In this document: positions 55,681 to 64,000 of the stretch, in pieces
How the letters are laid out: the number at the start of each line of letters is the position of its first letter
Position numbering within the stretch: the first letter of the stretch is position 1
DNA from: Zanthoxylum bungeanum
Lineage: Eukaryota > Streptophyta > Magnoliopsida > Sapindales > Rutaceae
Direction of reading: 5' to 3'
Length of the DNA stretch: 64,000 nucleotides
NCBI GenBank assembly: GCA_019454045.1
Contig: SKCR01038948.1
Coordinates: 1-64,000, forward strand
Made by a program: the position numbers and the translations under genes
Notes under the pieces: generated by a model
Told to the model about the DNA's origin: nothing
What the model saw: the letters and a program-made list of their open reading frames with translations, nothing else
Databases searched by the model: none

Positions 55681-56890
55681 TTAGGCTGGATCTGAAAGTG
55701 TGACACTTTCTTTTTGTCGCTCAAATGATTCTCCCCAGTAGTGCTTGACACGCTGACTATTAACTTTGAATGTTTCGTTGGTGTTGGGATCAAGTAACTC
55801 AACAGCTCCATATGGTAAAACCTGAGTAATCACAAATGGACCTGACCACCTTGATTTCAACTTTCCAGGGAAAAGTTTCAACCTTGAATTGTATAACAAC
55901 ACATGTTGCATTGGTTCTAGTTGGCTGCGCACTATTTTCGATCATGCCATTTCTTGGTCTTTTCTTTGTATAATCTGACATTCTCATAAGCATGTAGGTG
56001 AAATTCCTCTAATTCGTTGAGTTGGTGGAGTCGATTTTCTCCTGCTGCTTGTGGATCAATATTTAACTTCTTCAGTGCCCAGTACGTTTTGTGTTCAAGT
56101 TCCACTAGTAGATGGCACACTTTCCCAAACACCATTCGATATGGGGACATACCAATGGGTGTCTTGTAAGCTATCCGGTAGGCCCATAATACGTCATTTA
56201 GTTTTGTAGACCAGTCCATCATTGTTGATCTAACGATTCTTTCCAAGATTCTTTTGATCTCCCTGTTGGAAACTTCAACCTGTCCATTTGACTGTGGATG
56301 GTAGGCAGTGACAACTTTATGAGTAACTCCGTATTTGGATAGGAGTGCATCGAAGTGTCTGTTGCAGAAATATGTGCCATCATCACTGATAATTGCCCGA
56401 GGTCTTCCGAAGCGAGTGAAAATATTATTTTTAAGGAATTTTCTCACCACTTTTGAATCGTTTGATGGTAGTGCAATTGCTTCAACCCATTTGGAGACGT
56501 AGTCTACTGCAACCAGTATGTACATGTTTCTGAATGATGGAATAAAGGGTCCCATAAAATCAATTCCTCATACATCAAATATCTCCACTCCCAGAATATT
56601 TTGCAGAGGTCTTTCATTTCTCCTCGATATATTTCCCGTTCTCTGGCACCTGTCACATTGAAGAGTAAATAAGTAAGCATCCTTAAAAAAAGTGGGCCAG
56701 AACAAACCTGACTGTAGGACTTTGACTGCAGTTTTATTTCTGCTGAAGTGCCCGTCGTATGGTGATGAATGACAATGTTGTAGGACACTATTTACCTCAT
56801 CATGTGGAACACAACGTCTCAGTAATTGATCAGCACAACATTTGAACAGGTACGGCTCATCCTAAACATAATGCTTAACTTTTTGAAGAA
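55681..56890 (-). pseudogene. E2 integrase, core intact
   Basis: Frame 56555-55932 (207 codons) holds the integrase core with the complete D,D,E triad: [43 protein letters not shown] frame step follows into 55932-55681, with the C-terminal LKSRWSGPFVITQVLPYGAV (GPF/Y module). The HHCC zinc part lies upstream (56850-56600) across frame changes (CDWCQ-like is changed to FNVTGAR in the open frame). It is unusually well kept compared with the rest of E2. Confidence 0.88.
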
Positions 56891-56989
56891 CTTCTTTCAT
56901 TGCTGATGTGTCCATTCCAACGGCCATTTTCCCGATACTATGTAGTTTACATAGTCAGCATATCAAGGGACATCATGTTGTTTCATGGA

Positions 56990-58490
56990 AAACAACTGTT
57001 CATCTGGAAATGTTTCTTTGATTGTCATTTCATTGCCAGCTATTTCTCTATTCTCGAGCCTCGATAAGTGATTTGCCACTTGGTTTTCTGTCCCTTTCCT
57101 ATCTCAGATCTCCACATCAAATTCTTACAGTAGAAGCACCCAACGGATCAATCTGGGTTTGGCATCTTTCTTCGCGATCAAATTTTTGATTGTTAAATGA
57201 TCTGTGTAGACCACCACTTTGGGACCTAGCAGATAGGAGCGGAATTTATCAAAAGCGAACACAACTGCAAGTAACTCCTTTTCAGTGGTTGTGTAGTTGA
57301 GTTGAGCTTCATTCAGAGTTCTGCTGGATTAGTAAATGGTATGGAAAAATTTTACTTTGCGCTGTCCCAAAACTACACCTACAGTAAAATCACTAGCATC
57401 GCACATCACCTCAAATGGAAGAGTCCAGTCTGGTGCTACTATGATGGGATCAGAGATCAACTTCTGTTTCAAGATCTCAAAAGCTTTGTGGCATTCTTTG
57501 ATGAAGTTGAAAGGCACATCTTTCTCCAAAAGATTGCACAGAGGTTTAGCAATCTTAGAGAAGTCTTTGATAAATCTCATGTAAAAGCCTGCATGTCCGA
57601 GAAAACTCTGAATCCATTTGACAGATGTTGGTGGAGGTAATTTTTCAATTGTTTTGATATTTGCTTTGTCTACCTCGATTCCATTTTGTGAGATCCGATG
57701 TCCTAGGAAAATACCTTCCTGCACCATGATGTGACATTTCTCCCAGTTAAGTACCAAGTTGGTATCTTCACATCTTTGTAACACATTTTCCAGATTTTGC
57801 AAGCAGTGGTCAAATGAATCTCCAAACACAGAAAAATCATCCATGAAAATCTTCATACTTTGTTCCAGCATGTCTGAGAAGATGGCCATCATGCAACATT
57901 GAAATGTAGCAGGGGCATTACATAGTCCAAATGGCATTCTGTGGAAAGAAAAAATACCATACGGACATGTAAAAGTGGTTTTCTCCTGATCTTCTTGGGC
58001 AATGGCAATATAATTGTACCCAGAATATCCGTTCAGAAAATAATAGAACTCATGTCTCGCCAGTCTATCTAGCATCTGGTCAATGAATGGCAGCTGAATA
58101 TGATCTTTCATTGTTGCTTTGTTCAGCTTCCTGTAGTCCATGCATACTCTCCATCTAGTCACCGTTCTTGTTGGAATCAGCTTATTTTTTCATTTGTGAC
58201 TACAGTAATTCCTCCTTTCTTTGGCACGACATTGCATAGGACTCACCCACGTGATGTCAGAGATGGGGTAGATGATGTCGACATCTAACCATTTGATAAT
58301 TTATTTCTTCACGACCTCCTTCATGATTGGATTTCGTCTCCATTGATGCTCCACTGTGGGTTTGTACTCGTCATTCATCATAATTTTATGCATGCAAAAT
58401 GATGGACTAATGACCGAATGTCTACTATAGTCCAGCCAATGTCTTTCTTGTGTTCTCGTAACACTCTCAGCACTTTTCTTCATGTTCCAA
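56990..58490 (-). pseudogene. E2 reverse transcriptase and RNase H, first catalytic Asp lost
   Basis: Frame 58162-57329 (277 codons): [112 protein letters not shown]. The motif-A catalytic Asp (FLDGYSGYNQI in E3) is Asn here, so the enzyme would be inactive even where the frame is open; MDD is kept. The N-terminal part is in another frame (58483-58301). RNase H (57330-57000) has stops. Confidence 0.9.
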
Positions 58491-58599
58491 TGTTAGCAAC
58501 GAAGAAATAATCACAGGTAATTTGAAGAGTATCCTAAGAATGCGTACCTGAGATGACTCTAAAGTAGCTTTAGCTCCAGCTGCGGTGGTTCTTCAATTG

Positions 58600-60957
58600 G
58601 GCTTGATTCACTCCTTTTTTAGTATTTCAAACTTTCCACCTGTGGTGTCGATTTGAAGTGAAATGGTTTGTCAAGATAGTTGATAAATTCCAGAATTTCA
58701 GCATCTAGCTCGCTGTTAGTCATGTTGGTGATGCAAGCTTCAAGTTTATCTGTGGGAGGTGGCATTGCATCAGTATCCTGGATTATACTAACTACAACAT
58801 CAATTCTGAAACATTCCTCCTCCTTTTCATCACTCGGGAATTCCATGGCTTTGAAAACATTGAAGGTAACTTCTTGGTCCTACACTTTCATGGTTAGTTC
58901 TCCTTTTTATACATCAATAACAGTTCGACATGTAGCAAAAAATGGTCTCCCGATGATGATATGTACATCTTTGTCTTCCTCCATGTCAAAGATAATGAAA
59001 TCTGCTGGGAGAATGAGTTTGTCGACTTTGACCAGCACATCTTCAACTACACCTCTTGGAAATACGAGCGTTCTATCAGCAAGTTACAGAGAGACTGAGG
59101 TGGGCATTGCTTCTCCAATTTATAATTTCCTGTAAATGGAAAAAGGCACCAAGTTAACATTTGCACCTAAATCACACAAAGCTTTACCGATGCAATGTTC
59201 TCCAATGGTGCATGGAATAGTGAAACTGCCAGGATCTTTCAACTTTGGGGGAAGTTTCCTTTGAATAATGGCGCTGCATTCTTCTGTCAATGCTACTGTC
59301 TCATAATCTCACAATCTCCACTTTCGTGACAAAATGTCTTTCAAGAATTTGACATAGCTGGGCATTTCTTCCAACGCTTCTACAAATGGAATGTTGATAT
59401 GCGGCTTTTTTAAGACCTCTAAGAATCGAGCAAACTACTTGTCCATTTTGTTTTTCTGGAGATGCTGTGGAAAATGTGGAGGTGGAGTTAATCTTTCTTT
59501 AACTTTTTCCTTTGCTTCTTTTTCCTTCATCTGTGGAACTGCTACTTTTGGAACTTCTTCAATGGATGCCTTGATTCCAACATCTTTGTTGATTTCAGTA
59601 CCGCTTTTCAAAGTAATGGCTTGACATTGCTCATTCCCTCGGTTCCTTGGATTTGGTTCTATGTTGCTATGAAGGTTACTTGGCGGTCTATAACTCTGAG
59701 CATTGGCCAGTTGTCCAATTTGATTTTCCAGTGCCTTTATAGAAGCGGATTGACTTTGAAACATAGCATCATATTTGTTTAACTGAGCTAGCACTTCCGC
59801 TTTTCCTGATTCTTTTTCATGCTCCTGGCCTTTGTTCTGCTATTGGAATCCGGGTGGTGGATTATTCCTTTGCCCTGAATTGTTGCTCCATGCGAAATTG
59901 GGATGATTCCTCCACACTGGGTTGTAGGTGTTGGAATATGGATTATTCCTCTGTCTGTTGAAATTGTTGACATAATTCATTGTTTCTTCATGTTGGTTTA
60001 CCTCTGATTATAGTGCTCATCCATATGGTGAACTTGTGGATCCAGCATTAACCTTCATGTTAAGAGTTTCCAGATTTTTGCAAATTAGATCCAGTTTGGC
60101 ATTCACTGATGTATTGGCTCCAACTTCATAAATTTCTGCGATTCGTTGGATCATGCTCCTTTCTGTTGGCCACAATGAATTGTTATTGGCCATTTCTTCA
60201 ATTAAATCTCAGGACTGATCTTCTCATTTTGCCATTAAAGCTCCTCCAGCCGCAGCATCAATTGTGGTTCTCATTATTCCAGAAAGTCCATTGTAGAAGG
60301 TTTGGACTTGTAGCCACTTTGCAATCTCATGGTGAAGACATTTTCTGAGCAAATCCTTGTACATTTCCCAAGCTTCACAGAAGGATTCTGAGTTATGTTG
60401 CACAAAGGATGTGATGTCATTCCTCAGCTTTGCAATTCTGGCTAGTGGAAAATACTTTGCAAGGAATTTGGGGGCTAGAGTGTTCCAAGTTGTGATGGAA
60501 CCTGCTGATAGTGAATGTAGCCAAGTCTTAGCTCTTTCTTTCAAGGAATATGGAAAAACACGCAGTCTCATTACTTCTTCAGCTGCTCGGTTGTAATTGA
60601 AAGTGCCGCAAACTTCCAGGAAGTCGCTGATGTGGGCATTATGATCTTCAGTTGCATTCCCCCCAGAACTGAACTGACAGTTGTATCATCTGGATGCATG
60701 TTTTGATGTGACACATATTTGCTGGTAATGGAGGACGTACAATACATAAAATGAAGCCGTCAACCACCGGAATAATTCTGCCTCGAATGGGCATTGGTGG
60801 TGCAACCACCAAAGGTTTAGGTTCTATGTTGATCACTGCTTCTTGGCTTTCTCGCCTATACCTTCTCAATTGTCTGATGGTTCTTTCAATTTCTGGGTCA
60901 AGCGGTCGGATTTCAAAGCTTCTGGTTCGTCTCATGTAGTGACTGAGAACCTGAAAC
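58600..60957 (-). pseudogene. E2 gag and protease, broken
   Basis: The minus strand begins near 60957-60930 (MRRTRSFEIRPLDPEIERTI), with capsid parts at 60571-60224 (RAKTWLHSLSAGSITTWNTL, YNGLSGIMRTT). The AITLKSGTEINKDVG stretch is at 59794-59435. The protease is at about 59200-58870 in several frames (CDLGANVNLVPFS, then GRPFFAT). Several stops and shifts occur. The linker to RT is at 58846-58619 (MTNSELDAEILEFINYLDKP). Order and content match E1 and E3. Confidence 0.85.
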
Positions 60958-61042
60958 ACAAGAAAACATAAATAATAAGTAAAAGAAAATTAGACACAAG
61001 TAACGTATTTAACCCCAAAAATAATAGTGAAAGATAAATAAG

Positions 61043-61060
61043 TCCCCGGCAACGGCGCCA
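61043..61060 (-). other. Primer-binding site of E2 (tRNA-Asp)
   Basis: The minus strand reads TGGCGCCGTTGCCGGGGA, 6 bp from the LTR end at 61067, the same as in E1 and E3. Confidence 0.9.
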
Positions 61061-61066
61061 AAAACT

Positions 61067-62871
61067 TGATCGGCGTAATCACACGCGTATAATACAAGCG
61101 CACGTATCGTTCAAGTAGTATAAATGTATCGATCTCACGAGGACTTAATACCTAAGTTATTAATTTATGAAGTCAAATTTTACAAGTATCTAACGAATTG
61201 GTTGTTTGATTGGATGGTGACTTTAAACTTAAACCAAGTAAATTAAACAGCGTGAAAGTAAATTAAAGGAAAATTCAATATTATTAAACTATCCAGGGTT
61301 GTGAATCCTTCCAATATCTTTTAAAGATGAAGTGGTTATTTCATGTTTGTGTAATATATTGGTTTACTAACCTAGAACACGAAATTATGCAAAAGCCTAT
61401 GTTGATGGTCAGATGCAAATACCCAATGTAACCCAATTAATCATATGTCTATGTCTAAAGCTGAAACCTAAAATTCCATTGTCAAGTTTATTTTAAGTTT
61501 ACCAAATCAATCTTATTAATGGTCAGTTAACAAGAAGCATTAAGCTTAAGACTTAATAAATAAACCTTTATATTACCCAAACTATAAAATAACCCATTAT
61601 AACCGGTGATATTGGAAATCATCACAACCCCAGATAACAGGTTTAGTTACCACACATATCTAAGGCTAGTAAAAGCTTAAATAAAGTAAATGACATAAAG
61701 TAAATGCTGGAAAGTAAATGCTGGAAATTAAATAAAGTAAATGCTGGAAAGTAAATGCTGGAAATTAAAAAGGGAAAAATACAATAAAAGAAAATGATGG
61801 GGTTAGAGGATCCACTTTTATTACTTCTATTTTAGATATCTCTCTTATTATAATATATTAACTTTGCGTGATATTACCAACCGACCATATAGGCGGTATC
61901 CTGATTAAGTTAAATTTATAATTAATTACAACCGACCATATAGGCGGTATCCATGTTTAGTCAGGTTAAAACCAATATTAAGATTAAGTCCAACCGACCA
62001 TAAATGTGGTATCCTCATTAAGTCAGGTTTTAAATAGTTCATATATTATAATTAAGGGAGATTAATCTAAATATTGGTAATAAAAGCTTACCTTTCACCA
62101 CAGCAGAAGAGAGTTACATACTCATGCTGAATAGTAAAAGACTGAAAAGTAAAGAAAAGAAATTGCTATTGCGAAAAGTAAATAAAATTAATTACAAAAA
62201 GCTGTAAATAAACAAACAAGATACAATCTTCTTATATTCTTAAGGAATTCCTTAGAAGAGAGTATGATTTGAATTCTGAAATTTGGCCTCAATTTTTAGG
62301 CTAAATTTGGCCTCACGTGTCGCGACGCGTGTAACATTGCGCGTCGCGACGCGTCGTTGATGATGGACACCTGGCGTGCAACTTCCGGAGATGAGGACAT
62401 GTGTCTATCGGCAGCATTATTGTGTCGGCATCGCGACGCGTAAAGTTGGTGTGCGTCGTGACGCTGAAGTCAGTAAAGATGTAGATTGTCGGCAACATGT
62501 GATGGTGACACGTGGCACGGCGCACGTTAGCAGATTTACTGTGATGTTGACATGTGGCAGGCGCATGTTAGCAATGGCACATGATAGCAAAACTTCTCTG
62601 ATTGGTCCACGTGTCCGGCGCATGTTAGCAATCTCCGGTGGACGTTAGCAGACGACGCATTTTAGCACGGCGCATTTTAGCAGGAAATTTACATTTTTGC
62701 CCCTTTTGTCCGTTTTCCGCTGTTTTGGCCCCGAATTGCCTCCAGAGAGTCCTGTTATTTTATTTATCTACAAAATACCGCAAAACACATCAAAATATTC
62801 ACAAAACTCAAGAAACTATACAAATATTAAGTCAATGGAGTGAGAAATTGTGATCGATTTACCACTCATCA
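61067..62871 (-). repeat. 5' LTR of E2
   Basis: A 1,805 bp LTR; plus strand TGATCGGCGTAATC...TACCACTCATCA, followed by the ATAAT duplication. The U3 (about 62310-62700) is rich in GCGTCGCGACGCG palindromes and CACGTG. The TATA box position near 62300 is degraded (CCTAAAAATT), so this LTR may be weak. A 'gtaaatgctggaa' repeat occurs four times at 61695-61765. Confidence 0.92.
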
Positions 62872-63287
62872 ATAATCCACATAAGTAACTGTCTTTAATG
62901 AATAAACTAATAAGTGATCTTCAAAATATTAGACATGATTAGCGATTTGATTAAGTCATTAGAAGAGAAGAACAGATAAATGAATCTCACATTTAAAAAT
63001 TATAAAATGAAATAAGTGTTTAAAAATACTTGGTGTATCAATTTGATTCAAAGTGATTGGTGGGAATTTTGGAGGAAAACACAAATTTGGCTATGAATTA
63101 AATAATACATAGGGGTTTAAAATTAATTGACAATTAATTATTTTAATTAATGATTTTCGAAATCAATTGTTTTTTGAATTTCAGTTAACTGTTATGTTAA
63201 TATAACAGTTTGGTTAAAAAAGAAATGTATTTTTTTTATCAAAGGTTGCATCTATTAATGTAACAGTGTGAGCCAAATGTTGCTTAA

Positions 63288-63300
63288 GATATATAAATAC
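63288..63300 (+). promoter_or_regulatory. TATA-like box with leader, owner unknown
   Basis: GATATATAAATACCTG, with a CT-rich stretch 60 bp downstream. No gene or LTR boundary could be tied to it. Confidence 0.3.
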
Positions 63301-63412
63301 CTGTAAAACTTCATAATTCGAATCATCAAAAAAGTTGATCTCTCTTTCTCTAAAAAGCTTCTTACATGTTTTTGGGAGAAATTTCATATTTGTTATCTTG
63401 AATTTCTAGTAT

Positions 63413-63600
63413 GGGTGGCAATTTGAGTCAGGATTCGTTTATTTGTTCGATTCGATTCGCTTTAAAACGAATACGAGTTTGAAAAAATGGATTCGTTTAA
63501 TAAATGAGTCAATTCGATTTGATTCGTTTATTAAACGAATCGAATACGAATTTAAGCTCATTGATTCGTTTATTAGTTTAGGATTTGTTTTATTATTTTC
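63413..63600. mobile_element. Possible left end of a second hAT-like element
   Basis: TATGGGTGGCAATTTGAGTC resembles the TAGGGGTGGCAA ends of plant hAT elements. It is followed by dense ATTCGTTTATTAAACGAAT-like inverted words, as in subterminal regions. The opposite end was not found before the window end. Confidence 0.3.
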
Positions 63601-64000
63601 TTTTACTAGTTATTATTATTTTTCAATTAAGATTCGAGAAATTATGGCTATTTACCATAGAAAAAATAATATTTTTGATATTTGGTGATATATTTTTAAT
63701 AAATATTTTAATTACATATTTATATGTATATATTTATAAAGAATTAATGTAAATTTTTTTCTATCATATTTTTTCTTTAACACAAAAGTCATCAACGATT
63801 CAAATTTTATAACATCTTTTTGTCCGATCTCAATGACTTTATGTTTTTTCAAATGTATGTGATGGGCTTGATTTTTCCATGACAAAATCTACTCATAACA
63901 AGACAAATTTATGAAATTTAAATAATTGAAAAAAAAAAAAAAACTGATTTAAAAAATCGAAAAGGCAATAGAAATAAATTTACTACTAGAAGTGAGATAT

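Larger units (their letters stand above)
45223..62871 (-). mobile_element. Athila-like element E2, minus strand
   Basis: Flanked by a perfect 5-bp duplication ATAAT (45218-45222 and 62872-62876). From right to left: 5' LTR (62871-61067), tRNA-Asp primer site, gag, protease, RT, RNase H, integrase, a spacer with small frames, a LOG-like pseudogene, the 3' untranslated part with the tandem pair, then a break at 53149. Another Athila copy (E3) occupies 46320-53148, and the last 1.1 kb of the E2 3' LTR (46319-45223) lies beyond it. E3 therefore inserted in the E2 3' LTR, and a deletion then fused the remains. Confidence 0.92.
62872..64000. other. Host-like AT-rich sequence to the window end
   Basis: Continues the sequence interrupted at 45222. 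A TATA-like box (TATATAAATACC) at about 63288-63300 is followed by a plausible leader (gttgatctctctttctctaaaaag), which could be a promoter of a gene or an old LTR; no coding frame follows. A possible hAT-like end starts near 63413. The frame at 63443-63688 is repeat-rich and not credible. Confidence 0.45.

Noticed and set aside
63443..63688. 81-codon frame MFDSIRFKTNTSLKKW...
   Set aside because: Built from repeated attcgtttattaaacgaat words; no conserved domain.

Overview
The window is nuclear DNA from a flowering plant, most likely a eudicot. It is AT-rich and dominated by nested LTR retrotransposons with plant-type primer sites: tRNA-Asp for the Athila-like Ty3/gypsy copies and initiator tRNA-Met-like for the Copia copies. 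There is one clearly intact host gene, a single-exon C2-domain protein (3029-3808). The species cannot be named from this sequence. Almost everything else is transposon, decayed to different degrees.

Layout. 1-2502: 3' end and 3' LTR of an Athila-like element (E0) that starts before the window. 2503-5602: host island with the C2 gene. 5603-14400: Copia element C1. It carries a non-autonomous hAT-like transposon (6094-6916) that holds an exon of a NADPH-cytochrome P450 reductase gene, and a long inverted repeat in its integrase region. 14401-15278: host-like sequence with a SINE relic. 15279-17981: a 2.7 kb solo LTR. 18686-20633: a solo LTR of Copia family C2. 20960-22059: a SIRE-like Copia LTR. 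22060-22441 plus 44228-44242: a C1-family LTR split by Athila element E1 (22442-44227). E1 has lost its pol region and holds the nested Copia element C2 (26588-35156, minus strand), a 3.0 kb solo LTR (35270-38281) and an Athila-type solo LTR (39069-41045). 44243-45222: host-like sequence that partly duplicates 14402-14980. 45223-62871: Athila element E2 on the minus strand, with another Athila copy (E3, 46320-53148, plus strand) inserted in its 3' LTR. 62872-64000: host-like AT-rich sequence.

The most interesting observation concerns E1 and E2. Between pol and the 3' LTR, where Athila elements often carry an env-like frame, both have a sense-oriented, intronless frame of about 214-218 codons. 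It resembles plant LONELY GUY (LOG), the cytokinin riboside 5'-monophosphate phosphoribohydrolase. This looks like a processed host mRNA captured by the retrotransposon lineage and spread with it. Both copies here are now broken by stops, frameshifts or a solo LTR insertion.

The nesting order can be read from exact target-site duplications: ATGAT around E1, ATAAT around E2, GAACC around the solo LTR in the LOG frame, TTATA and GTTAT around the two 3 kb solo LTRs, GTATA around the C2-family solo LTR, and GATGTATG around the hAT-like element. No rRNA, tRNA or CRISPR features were seen.
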